Source: CAYRHJ01 sp964424105
Lineage (GTDB): Bacteria > Planctomycetota > Phycisphaerae > UBA1845
Length of the DNA stretch: 64,000 nucleotides
Assembly (NCBI GenBank): GCA_964424105.1
Contig: CAYRHJ010000013.1
Coordinates: 62,001-126,000, forward strand
Direction of reading: 5' to 3'
Shown here: positions 51,761 to 60,353 of the stretch, in pieces
How the letters are laid out: the number at the start of each line of letters is the position of its first letter
How positions within the stretch are numbered: the stretch's first letter is position 1
Made by a program: the position numbers and the translations under genes
Notes under the pieces: model-generated
What the model was told of the DNA's origin: nothing
The model's database searches: none
What the model saw: only the letters and a program-made list of their open reading frames with translations

Positions 51761-52639
51761 TCAGCCGCCGACGGCATCGATTCGCGGGGTGGGGGTGTCA
51801 TTTGAGCCATCGTTTTTCCCGTTACGCGTGGCCCACTTTCGTTCCGCGACATCAAGGCGAGCCATGAACTGTTTCATGTTCTTCGGTCGGCCATCGGGAT
51901 TGGATGCACAACAATCCATCACCAGGGTGGACAAAGCCGCCGGAACATCCGCATTCAATTCCTTGGGACTTCGTACGGACCCGACGATTTCATGGGCACC
52001 GGGTTTAGTGGAATGTCGAAGGTCCGTGGGATAGGTGCGTTCGGTCAGAACCCAATAAAGCGTCGCCCCCAAGTTATAGACATCTGTACGGCGGTCCAGC
52101 GGAAGCCGTCGAACCTGTTCGGGGGCGATATAATCCGGTGTCCCTTGAATGCGGTCCTTTTTGTGACCGACCGGGCAACTCTGTCCGAAATCGATGATTT
52201 TCACGTCGCCGTTTCCGGTTAACAAAATGTTGTTGGGTTTGATGTCAGCGTGAATGAATCCCCGTTCGTGCATGGCGTCGAGCGCGTGCGCGATCTTTTT
52301 GAAAATATCGATGGTGCGGGACAAATCCAATGGCCGATCGCTTTCCAGCGTCAGACCGTCCACGTATTCCATCAGGATAAGCAACTCTCGTGTCTTGAAC
52401 CACCGCTTCCGACGGTGAATCTCAAAACTCTTTCGCAACGCGGGATGATCCAATTGGCTGCTGACTTCGAATTCAAATTCAGCTTGTTGTATGAACTTGT
52501 CGTCCTCGGCCGCCCGTCTGACAACCCGTTTCAGCGCGAAGAACTCGCCGGTCGTATTCCGTACGACCTGCGTGATGATCGATCGTGCCCCCACGCCGAT
52601 CTGGCCCGTTGGGCGATATCCCGGCAAATCAAGCGACAT
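51761..52639 (-). CDS. Soluble Ser/Thr protein kinase, non-RD type
   Basis: 292 residues, from ATG 52639. Hanks-type kinase: glycine-rich loop GQIGVGARSI (third Gly absent), VAIK-type Lys in FALKRVV, catalytic loop GFIHADIKPNNILL, DFG in IIDFGQS, APE in YIAPEQVRRLPLDRRTDVYN. HRD is HAD, so it is a non-RD kinase that may not need activation-loop phosphorylation. There is no membrane segment or sensor domain. It is followed at once by a phosphatase gene. Confidence 0.9.
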   Translation of the reverse strand: MSLDLPGYRPTGQIGVGARSIITQVVRNTTGEFFALKRVVRRAAEDDKFIQQAEFEFEVSSQLDHPALRKSFEIHRRKRWFKTRELLILMEYVDGLTLESDRPLDLSRTIDIFKKIAHALDAMHERGFIHADIKPNNILLTGNGDVKIIDFGQSCPVGHKKDRIQGTPDYIAPEQVRRLPLDRRTDVYNLGATLYWVLTERTYPTDLRHSTKPGAHEIVGSVRSPKELNADVPAALSTLVMDCCASNPDGRPKNMKQFMARLDVAERKWATRNGKNDGSNDTPTPRIDAVGG

Positions 52640-52882
52640 CAAAAAAAGGCTCCCACCCATTCACAGACGTTTCGCATTCTATCGGCGTGAAGGAAGCGCG
52701 TCGTGGCCATCAATATACGGGTGCAAGACCGGACCATGTCTGCACCGGGGCGTCATTATAGGGTCAGCGTTGCCCGCGTCCAAACGGGAGACGATCCGAT
52801 CGTCGCCACACCGGGCACGGGCGTGGTTCCTCGGAAGACGGGGATAGGCCGGTTTTCAATCCTTGGATCGTTGATTCAGTCG

Positions 52883-53752
52883 TTATTCCCACGACCAGGC
52901 AAATCGGTGCTTAAAATGGCGATAGTACAGGCCGATGACTCGCATGGCCACGATGGACGTGTAGGTCACGAATAGCGAGATCAACGCGGCACCGGCGAGT
53001 CCGTGTTTGGCCCAAATCGGAGTGGCCGCCGCCGCCCCACCACTGCTGACGAATTTGATCAGCCAATACCCGACACCAAACATGATCAACAACAGGGCCC
53101 ACACGATCAGGTAGGGGAAAAACGTCCGCAAGACCGTGTAGAGCATCAGATCCGCCCGAACGAACACGCTGACACCGCCGATCGACACGCCCAGCAGGGC
53201 CATGGGCCACATGAAAAACGCCAGGAACACCGCAGCCCAGATCCAGACGAGCGGGACATTGAGGTTCCACTTCGTGCGTAGCGAAATCATGATGATGGCC
53301 GGCAGCATGAGGCAAAACCAGGTCATGACGAACGTGAAGAAAGGCCTGACGACGGCCTCCCAGACGTCCCCAATCATGGTATCGGGCAGGTCATCCTGAT
53401 TGTCGGCGATTTCGAGCACCAGACGCATGTAGTATGCAAACAGCCACGCGTATAGAAGTCCGCAGCAGAACAAGGACACCAATCCGATCGCCGACCCGGA
53501 CAAAGCGAGCCACAACTGGCTCGCGGCCAAGAGGTTGAAAAACCAAAGCACGCCGAGCGATAACAGGTTCGACGGTTCAATAAACAAAACAAGCGAGTAA
53601 GCCAGATCGGAACCAAAAGACCGGCGTTGCACAACCGGATTTTCGGGCGGTGATTCTTCAATGATGACGTCCCATTCGTTGGGCCGGCGCGACGTCGCGG
53701 GCGGCGGTGACGCGTCGTCGGAAAGCGGGATGGGGTCAAGGTCCGACTTCAT
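52883..53752 (-). CDS. Multi-pass membrane protein of unknown function
   Basis: 289 residues. A disordered polar N-terminus of about 45 residues precedes six hydrophobic segments, roughly at residues 62-80, 85-110, 137-156, 168-190, 208-230 and 245-270 (VLWFFNLLAASQLWLAL, FTFVMTWFCLMLPAIIMI, FFPYLIVWALLLIMFGV). No catalytic or transport motif is visible. It lies 243 bp upstream of the kinase on the same strand. Many planctomycete genomes carry similar proteins of unknown role. Confidence 0.7.
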   Translation of the reverse strand: MKSDLDPIPLSDDASPPPATSRRPNEWDVIIEESPPENPVVQRRSFGSDLAYSLVLFIEPSNLLSLGVLWFFNLLAASQLWLALSGSAIGLVSLFCCGLLYAWLFAYYMRLVLEIADNQDDLPDTMIGDVWEAVVRPFFTFVMTWFCLMLPAIIMISLRTKWNLNVPLVWIWAAVFLAFFMWPMALLGVSIGGVSVFVRADLMLYTVLRTFFPYLIVWALLLIMFGVGYWLIKFVSSGGAAAATPIWAKHGLAGAALISLFVTYTSIVAMRVIGLYYRHFKHRFAWSWE

Positions 53753-54010
53753 GGCAGGTGAACCGATGCTGTGGGTTCGTCTGGGCTGGGAACGCGTATC
53801 GTGCCCATTGCGGAATCCGTGACCACTCGCGAATCACGGTTTGACGCAAGCAGGTCGCAATCGCGTCTCGAACACGTCCTCGCCACGTGGCGTACACGTC
53901 GAAGTCAAGTCGCAGTCACGACGCGTCCGAGGCCGCATTCAGTCACACCGGCGATTGTAACCCGTGGATGGATAATTGCACAGCCAATGTCGACCTGATC
54001 CAGCTATCAG
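53753..54010. other. Gene-free interval, nothing recognised
   Basis: About 260 bp upstream of the R1 repeat at 54011 and of the leftward membrane-protein gene; presumably carries its promoter. A stretch CGCGTCTCGAACACGTCCTC...CGAAGTCAAGTCGCAG repeats CGTC/CGAAGTC-like words without clear unit. No gene supported. Confidence 0.4.
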
Positions 54011-54293
54011 GGTGTATAACAATTTAGGCGGGGCATTCCGCCGCCCCGAACGGGGCGGAGGACTGTAGCCACGGGTGAAGCGAAGCGCAACCCGTGGTTG
54101 AAATCCACCCCACGATCACCGCCCCGCAAGGGGCGGAGGCGGTTCCGTCGGCATCCTCCGCCCCTGCCGGGGCGGGACGGGTTCATCGGTTCAGGTTCCC
54201 ACGGGTTACGCCGCCTGCGGCGGCTCCACCCGTGGCTACCTTCCGTCGCCCCTTGCGGGGCAAAAATCTACTCGCCTAAACTGTCACGGACCC
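54011..54293 (+). repeat. MITE-like repeat family R1, full-length copy e
   Basis: The most complete copy. Left end GGTGTATAACAATTTAGGCG and right end CTCGCCTAAACTGTCACGGACC form an imperfect terminal inverted repeat. Internally it has four or five stem-loops (CGCCCC-gaa-CGGGGCG; CCACGGGT/ACCCGTGG; CGCCCC-gcaa-GGGGCG; CGCCCC-tgc-CGGGGCG; CGCCGCCTGCGGCGG). No open reading frame of note inside. Confidence 0.8.
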
Positions 54294-54468
54294 CCGCTGT
54301 AATCCACGAACTCGATCGATACGCATCCGTAACCATCCGTTTCCACCCTGAACGCGGTACCAGCCACCGATCCAAGTTGAAAATGGGTGGGTACACGGCT
54401 AGGCTCTCTTGGAGCCCCTTTTGTACTCGCAACGATGTCCGATAAGCTGCCGGATCGCGCTTCCATTC

Positions 54469-55728
54469 ATGCGTACCGTTAATTCGCAAGTCAAATTCGT
54501 CCTACAGATGGCGGTCTTGGCGTCGTTGGCGGGATCGGCGACGGGTCACGTCTTCGTTTTCGAACAGAGTCGCGTCGCGCCCAATCCGCCGTACGAGGGA
54601 AGCGGCTGGTTCGCGGAGGTGTTTTTGGACCTGCCCGACGGGTCGGCGACGCACCTGACAGCGGCGGAAAACTACGTGGTGGGGCGCAAACCCGATTTTA
54701 CTTTTCGGACTGACTGGATCGATTTCCCGGCGGGCCCGGTCGCGGATGGCGCCGATGCGGATTTCGAAACACTGGGCGATTTTCTAGACGACTACATTTA
54801 CGACGTTTCGGATCCTTCCAAATTGAACCGGCGTTTTGGCCACCTTCTGATCCGATTTTACGGACTGCTTCGCGTCACGCTGGATGACAGCACCGGACCG
54901 GATGAAGCGCCCACGTTGCCGGTGTGGGTCGAGATGGGCACGTTGGGGTGGGATGGGTTTCGCACACGCATCGTGGACACGATTTATCGGCTTCCGGTTG
55001 TCGTCAACAATCCTTTCATGCACGAAAATTCGATCGTTCTCGGACTGGGGCTTTTCCCCGTGGAAGTGACCTATTTCAACCGCTACGATCCGACGGGAGC
55101 CTCCGGCTCATCGCGGGCCGGTATCGAATTTTATAGTTGGCTGGGAGGGGGTCTGCCTTGGCCCGGGGGAAACCGACTGATACACGTGGATCGTGGCCCG
55201 GCCACCATCGTCCCGCCGAGCGTGATTTATCAACCGGAAGACCTGCTTCCGTTTCTTGTGGGCGATTTCGACGCGGATTTTGACGTCGATTTGTACGATT
55301 TGGGCTGGTTTCAAGTCTGTCATTCCGGGTCGGGCGAATCGGGCGGCGTTTTTCTGAATCTTGGGTGCCGATCGTTGGACGCCGATTCGGACGGTGACGT
55401 GGATGCGGAAGATCTGCTGCTGATCTACGAACGGATCGAGCTGTGCGGTGACGAGTCGGATTGCGATGATGGGGAACTGTGCACGGTGGACCGTTGCCTG
55501 GGAAATACCTGCGTGAACACGCTGTTTCCGTACGGCGACGTGGACCACAACGGCACGGTGAACCTGCTCGATCTGTTTTGTTTGTTGGACGCGTTCGCTG
55601 ACGTATTCGAACGATGCACGTTTGACGATGTGGACCTTGAACCTTGTGGAGGCAACGACACGATCAACTTGCTAGACATCTTTGCGATCTTGGATGCGTT
55701 CAGCGGCGTCGATCCGTGCTGCCAATAA
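54469..55728 (+). CDS. Secreted protein with dockerin-like calcium repeats
   Basis: 419 residues with a signal peptide (KFVLQMAVLASLAGSATG). An N-terminal domain of about 270 residues has no family I know. Then come dockerin-type EF-hand-like loops: GDFDADFDVDLYDLGWF and DADSDGDVDAEDLLLI (about 283-325), a Cys-rich CDDGELCTVDRC unit near 350, and a second pair DVDHNGTVNLLDLFCLLD and NDTINLLDIFAILD at the end. Two such pairs separated by a Cys-rich unit are unusual. In planctomycetes these domains anchor or assemble exported proteins. Confidence 0.82.
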   Translation: MRTVNSQVKFVLQMAVLASLAGSATGHVFVFEQSRVAPNPPYEGSGWFAEVFLDLPDGSATHLTAAENYVVGRKPDFTFRTDWIDFPAGPVADGADADFETLGDFLDDYIYDVSDPSKLNRRFGHLLIRFYGLLRVTLDDSTGPDEAPTLPVWVEMGTLGWDGFRTRIVDTIYRLPVVVNNPFMHENSIVLGLGLFPVEVTYFNRYDPTGASGSSRAGIEFYSWLGGGLPWPGGNRLIHVDRGPATIVPPSVIYQPEDLLPFLVGDFDADFDVDLYDLGWFQVCHSGSGESGGVFLNLGCRSLDADSDGDVDAEDLLLIYERIELCGDESDCDDGELCTVDRCLGNTCVNTLFPYGDVDHNGTVNLLDLFCLLDAFADVFERCTFDDVDLEPCGGNDTINLLDIFAILDAFSGVDPCCQ

Positions 55729-55762
55729 ATGCGTTATTGCAATGGGTGGGAAAGACCAATCG

Positions 55763-57649
55763 ATGGGCAAGCGTTTCTTTTTTGCAGCCGTCGCCCTGTT
55801 GTGCGGCAGCAGCGCCATTCTGGCGGGCGGGGCGCGGTTCGCGCTCGTCGACACCACGCTGGACGCATTCTTTCAGCCCGGATCGCAGCCGCTCGGCGGG
55901 GTCGTTTACGAAGACTTTCGAAACAGTGCGAATTGCGCCAATTGCCACGCCGAGGACGAAGGAACACGATTGAAAATCCATGACCCTTGGCGGGGGAGCA
56001 TGATGGCCCACGCCGCCCGGGACCCGCTTTTTCACGCCTGCTTGGCCATCGCCAATCAGGATGCCGCCTTCGCGGGGGATCTGTGTATCCGTTGTCACAC
56101 GCCGGGCGGTTGGATTTCGGGACGCTCGGAACCGACGGACGGTTCAGCCCTGGTCACCAACGATTATGACGGCGTCAGTTGCAGTATTTGTCACCGCATG
56201 GTTGACCCGGAATATAAACCCGGCGTCAGCCCGTCCGTCGATGCGGGGATTCTGGCCAATATCGATCCGCTGCCGACTAGTCCCGGCGGTGGAAATTACG
56301 TTCTGGACCCGAATGACCGGCGACGGGGACCGCTGGGGTTTGCTGATCAGATCGCACCGCCGGGGCACATGTGGTTGGAATCACCGTTTCATCAGACGGC
56401 AGCGCTTTGCGGCACGTGCCACGACGTCAACAACCCCCTGTACCTTCGACAGGCGGATGGTTCCTATGCGATCACGGATTTGGACGAACCCCATCCCACA
56501 GGCGACAAGTATGACATGTTTCCGATTGAGCGCACGTACAGCGAATGGCTGATGAGCGACTTCGCCGACGGCGGTGTGGACTTGGGTGGGCGGTTTGGCG
56601 GTAATCTAACCATCGTCAGCACCTGTCAGGACTGCCACATGCCCCGAACGACCGGCCAAGCTTGCAATCACCCCTACGCCATCGATCGCGACGGTCTGCC
56701 CTCCCACGAGTTGAACGGCGGGAACACGTGGATTCCCGATGTGTTGATCCGTTTGTGCGACCCTGCCAACGAAGACCGGCCGGATTATTGTCCCACGGAA
56801 GGCATGGATGTAGCCGCGTTGCTGGCGGGCAAGGAACGGGCGGTTTCGATGTTACAGCGTGCGGCTGACCTGGACATTTGGCAGATGGGCAATCGAATCA
56901 ACGTTCGCGTAACCAATCAGACGGGCCACAAGCTGCCCTCGGGGTATCCCGAAGGCCGGCGAATGTGGTTGAACGTGCGGCTGTTCGACGCATCGGATGC
57001 GCTCATCGACGAGTTCGGCCATTACGACGGCGCGACGGCTGACTTGATCACGGACGATACGCGAGTTTACGAGATGCATTTGGGTGTGGATGCGGCGGTA
57101 TCGGCGGTGACGGGCATTGCGGAGGGCGAGAGCTTCCATTTTGTCTTGAATAACAAGATATACAAGGACAATCGCATTCCGCCGCGGGGGTTCACGAAGG
57201 CGAATTTCCGATCGGTTCAGGCTGAACCCGTCGGCGCGTATTACGAGGACGGGCAGTTCTGGGATGACGCACATTTCCGGCTGATGGATGGGGCGGCGTC
57301 TGTGACGGTGAATCTGTATTACCAGACGGCCAGCAAGGAATACGTGACGTTTCTGCGTGATGAAAACATCACCAATGACGCCGGGCAAATCCTGTACGAT
57401 CAATGGGAACAAACGGGCATGTCCGCGCCGGTGCTGATGAACAGCCTGACCGTCGCGGTGGGTCCGTTCGCTGACGGAGATTCTGACGGCAATGGGGTTG
57501 TGAATCTGGTCGATTATGCCGAGTTTATCGATTGCCATGGCGGGCATGGGGTGGAGGTCGGCGAATCGCCCTGCGCGAAATTCGATTTCGACGACGACGG
57601 GGACGTGGATGGTTTGGATTACCGGGAACTACACCTGCTGATTGACTAG
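55763..57649 (+). CDS. Secreted multihaem cytochrome c with C-terminal dockerin-like domain
   Basis: 628 residues. Signal peptide MGKRFFFAAVALLCGSSAIL, then five CxxCH haem motifs: CANCH, CIRCH, CSICH, CGTCH, CQDCH (residues about 51 to 297). The following region (about 380-555) carries TGHKLPSGYPEGRRMWLNV, a strand-rich block found after haem domains in planctomycete cytochromes. The last 60 residues hold dockerin-like loops DSDGNGVVNLVDYAEF and DFDDDGDVDGLDYREL. The ATG at 55763 gives the signal peptide directly; the ORF is open further upstream. Located between a dockerin-like and a PEP-CTERM protein. Confidence 0.88.
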   Translation: MGKRFFFAAVALLCGSSAILAGGARFALVDTTLDAFFQPGSQPLGGVVYEDFRNSANCANCHAEDEGTRLKIHDPWRGSMMAHAARDPLFHACLAIANQDAAFAGDLCIRCHTPGGWISGRSEPTDGSALVTNDYDGVSCSICHRMVDPEYKPGVSPSVDAGILANIDPLPTSPGGGNYVLDPNDRRRGPLGFADQIAPPGHMWLESPFHQTAALCGTCHDVNNPLYLRQADGSYAITDLDEPHPTGDKYDMFPIERTYSEWLMSDFADGGVDLGGRFGGNLTIVSTCQDCHMPRTTGQACNHPYAIDRDGLPSHELNGGNTWIPDVLIRLCDPANEDRPDYCPTEGMDVAALLAGKERAVSMLQRAADLDIWQMGNRINVRVTNQTGHKLPSGYPEGRRMWLNVRLFDASDALIDEFGHYDGATADLITDDTRVYEMHLGVDAAVSAVTGIAEGESFHFVLNNKIYKDNRIPPRGFTKANFRSVQAEPVGAYYEDGQFWDDAHFRLMDGAASVTVNLYYQTASKEYVTFLRDENITNDAGQILYDQWEQTGMSAPVLMNSLTVAVGPFADGDSDGNGVVNLVDYAEFIDCHGGHGVEVGESPCAKFDFDDDGDVDGLDYRELHLLID

Positions 57650-57762
57650 TCGCCCGCGTGCCGGTAGGATGCCGTCAGCGGGCGGGGGTTATCGATCGAC
57701 GAAATCAAGCGACCTTTTTGACGCCATTGATTCGATACCGCGACCAGAATTGAAGTGCAATA

Positions 57763-58653
57763 ATGACTGGGCGAATTCGGCTAGCGTACATCGTGGCGTT
57801 GACAATACACCTATCAGCCGCCGGCGTTTGGGCGGAAAGGCCCATTCCCAACGGACCGGCGACGGTGACGCTGCGTTATGACACGGCGATTGAGACGTTG
57901 GAATATTCAGCACAGAGGGGGTTTCAGGATAACGCCATTGGTCCCGGCAACGCCACCATCCTGGACGGCGCTCCCAACATCACCGCATTTAATTCGGTGA
58001 ATTCGTTTGGTCGTCGCACAGCGCTGGCCAGCAACCTCCCGTTTGCGCACGTGATTGGCGAAAACGAATCGCTGATCACCAATGCATTCTTCAAGAACGT
58101 TCCCAATGGACAAGTGGGAGACGAGTTTTTCCCGGGCTTGGTTCAAGACGGCAACATCACTATTTCGATCCAGGACATAACGTTTGACGGGCCGGTACAT
58201 TTGGATCCCAGTACGCTGATGTTGCATGTTCTTTTCTTCCCGGATCAATTCGATCAAGTTCACCCGTTGGGACACCACCACAATCACCACACACAAACGG
58301 ACCCGTTCCGCGACATTGATGATTTTCTATTGGGCGGTATTTTCAGCACGGATCCGCTGGATCACTTGCTGGCGGACATTAACCCCACGATTTCAGGCAA
58401 CGGGACAAATACGTTGGGGGTTAGCCTCACCTTTCCCTATTCAATCCTGCAAAGCCTGGAAGGCCCCGCGGCCGTGCCCGGCGGACTTCCCGCTCCGCAG
58501 GGGTTTCTGGAACCTTTTCATTTTCATCTCGAATACGTGGTCACGCCCGAACCCGCATCGGCTATGCTCGTCGCGCTTGGCGGCGCTTTGGCGTTTAGCC
58601 GTCGAAGCCGACGTACCTATGGCAGACGTGACATTCGCCGTGCGGGAATCTGA
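57763..58653 (+). CDS. PEP-CTERM sorting-signal protein
   Basis: 296 residues. Signal peptide RLAYIVALTIHLSAAGVWA at the start; the C-terminus reads TPEPASAMLVALGGALAFSRRSRR, a PEP-CTERM motif (PEP, hydrophobic helix, basic tail) recognised by exosortase. Between them is a beta-rich domain with no family I can name; a His-rich loop GHHHNHHTQTD near residue 173 might bind metal. Exosortase/archaeosortase is not in the window. The 17-bp convergent gap to the ATPase gene indicates separate transcription. Confidence 0.82.
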   Translation: MTGRIRLAYIVALTIHLSAAGVWAERPIPNGPATVTLRYDTAIETLEYSAQRGFQDNAIGPGNATILDGAPNITAFNSVNSFGRRTALASNLPFAHVIGENESLITNAFFKNVPNGQVGDEFFPGLVQDGNITISIQDITFDGPVHLDPSTLMLHVLFFPDQFDQVHPLGHHHNHHTQTDPFRDIDDFLLGGIFSTDPLDHLLADINPTISGNGTNTLGVSLTFPYSILQSLEGPAAVPGGLPAPQGFLEPFHFHLEYVVTPEPASAMLVALGGALAFSRRSRRTYGRRDIRRAGI

Positions 58654-58670
58654 CGAGCGCGGACCTCGCA

Positions 58671-60347
58671 TTATCCTTCCGTCGCCGTCGCTCGAATCGC
58701 TTCTTCAAGCGTAGTCAGGCCACGGAGGACCTTGTTGATGGCATCCATGCGCAGGGTGACGGCACCGTGTTCCACGGCGTAGCGAAACAGCGAGTCGGTC
58801 GAGGTTTTGTTCATCACCAATTCGGACAGGCCCGTATCAAAAGGCACGTATTCGTAGATGCCCACTCGCTCGTAATATCCGCTGCGATTGCATCGTGAAC
58901 AGCCCGCGCCCCTGTAGATTTCGACGCTCCCACGTGACGCGGGGATGCCCATCAGACCTCGTTCGGTGTCGTTGGCGACGTGGGGCTTCTTGCAGTTGCC
59001 GCAGATCCGGCGGACGAGTCGTTGGGCCATCACGCCGATGATGGCACTGGAGACCAGATACGGCTCGCAACCCATATCCAGAAGGCGAGTCAACGCCCCC
59101 ACGGCTGAATTGGTGTGCAACGTGGCGAATACGAGGTGCCCGGTCAGCGACGCTTCCAGGGCCAGGTGCGCCGTTTCATGATCGCGGATTTCACCCACCA
59201 TGATGACGTCGGGGTCGTGCCGGACGATGCTCCGCAGGGCGGACACAAACGTGACGCCGTGTTCAGCGTCGACTTGCACCTGATTCACCCCAGCCATGTG
59301 ATATTCCACCGGGTCCTCCACGGTGATGATGTGCTGGTCGATGCTGTTGATCTGCTGTAACGCCGCGTACATGGTCGTGCTCTTGCCGCTGCCGGTCGGG
59401 CCGGTGACCAAAATGATGCCGTGTGGGCGGCGGATCAAGCGCTCGAAGGCCTGTTTGACTTCCGGCTCCATGCCCAGCTTGACGAGGTCCATGCTGGACC
59501 GGTCCATGCTGAGCAGCCGCAGTGTGATGCGCTCTCCGTTCACCGTGGGGATCACCGCGACGCGAACGTCAATGTCCTGATCGAAGCTTCGCTTGGTGAA
59601 TCGGCCATCCTGCGGTTTACGCCGCTCGGTGATGTCCAGCGTGGATAGAACCTTCACGCGGGAGACGATGGCCGGTGCGGCGTCGAGAGGCAAGGCCCGC
59701 GATTCGATCATGCGACCATCGATGCGAAGTCGGATGCGGAGTCGGTCATCCTCCGGTTCGATGTGGATGTCGCTGGCCCGGCGGTCCACGGCTTCGTCGA
59801 TGACGCTATCCAATTGCTCGATGACGTTCAGGCCGGTGGTGGAGACCTTCGCGCCCCGCTGGGTCAGTGGAACGTGGTCGGCTACGCGAGCGCCCTTGGC
59901 CCGGGCGCTCCCATAGATTTCGTCCTGGATTTCCCGAATCTGAAAACGCGGGCTGACGACCAGACGAATGTCACGATCGAAATGCTCGCGCAGCGCCGGC
60001 AGCAGGGTCGGGTCGGCTGGGTCGGCCGCGGCGATGACGAGCTGACCGCCGACCTCGCCGAACACGATGCACAACTTGCGGCGGGCGGTGTTTTCGGGCA
60101 ACGCAAGCACCCAAGGGATGGCGGGGCGGCGGCGGGTCAGATCGAGAAATCGCAGGCCGTTCAAATCAGCAAACGCCTGGGCCACGTCAACGTCGCTGAG
60201 CACGTCCCTCGACAGAAGTGTTTCCACCGTCGGGCAGCCCGCCAGTGACGATTCGAGGCGAACTGAGTCGAGCGCCCGCGGGTTGATCACACGTTTGTCG
60301 AACAGTTCAAGAAGAATCTTCGCTTCGGCGTCGATCGAGGCATACAT
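58671..60347 (-). CDS. Second GspE/PilB-type secretion ATPase
   Basis: 558 residues. N-terminal GspE/PilB domain (NPRALDSVRLESSLAGC, residues 20-80), then the motor domain: HIEPEDDRLRIRLRIDG, Walker A GPTGSGKSTTMYAAL (about residue 315), HIITVEDPVEYHMAG, VGEIRDHETAH, TGHLVFATLHTN, and a zinc tetracysteine (CGNC...CSRC). It is closely parallel to the ATPase at 22622 but is not part of a pilus operon: its upstream neighbour, 6 bp away, is the FHA-GAF-SpoIIE phosphatase. Likely the motor for a second pilus or type II system, or an alternative motor. Confidence 0.92.
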   Translation of the reverse strand: MYASIDAEAKILLELFDKRVINPRALDSVRLESSLAGCPTVETLLSRDVLSDVDVAQAFADLNGLRFLDLTRRRPAIPWVLALPENTARRKLCIVFGEVGGQLVIAAADPADPTLLPALREHFDRDIRLVVSPRFQIREIQDEIYGSARAKGARVADHVPLTQRGAKVSTTGLNVIEQLDSVIDEAVDRRASDIHIEPEDDRLRIRLRIDGRMIESRALPLDAAPAIVSRVKVLSTLDITERRKPQDGRFTKRSFDQDIDVRVAVIPTVNGERITLRLLSMDRSSMDLVKLGMEPEVKQAFERLIRRPHGIILVTGPTGSGKSTTMYAALQQINSIDQHIITVEDPVEYHMAGVNQVQVDAEHGVTFVSALRSIVRHDPDVIMVGEIRDHETAHLALEASLTGHLVFATLHTNSAVGALTRLLDMGCEPYLVSSAIIGVMAQRLVRRICGNCKKPHVANDTERGLMGIPASRGSVEIYRGAGCSRCNRSGYYERVGIYEYVPFDTGLSELVMNKTSTDSLFRYAVEHGAVTLRMDAINKVLRGLTTLEEAIRATATEG

Positions 60348-60353
60348 GAGACG

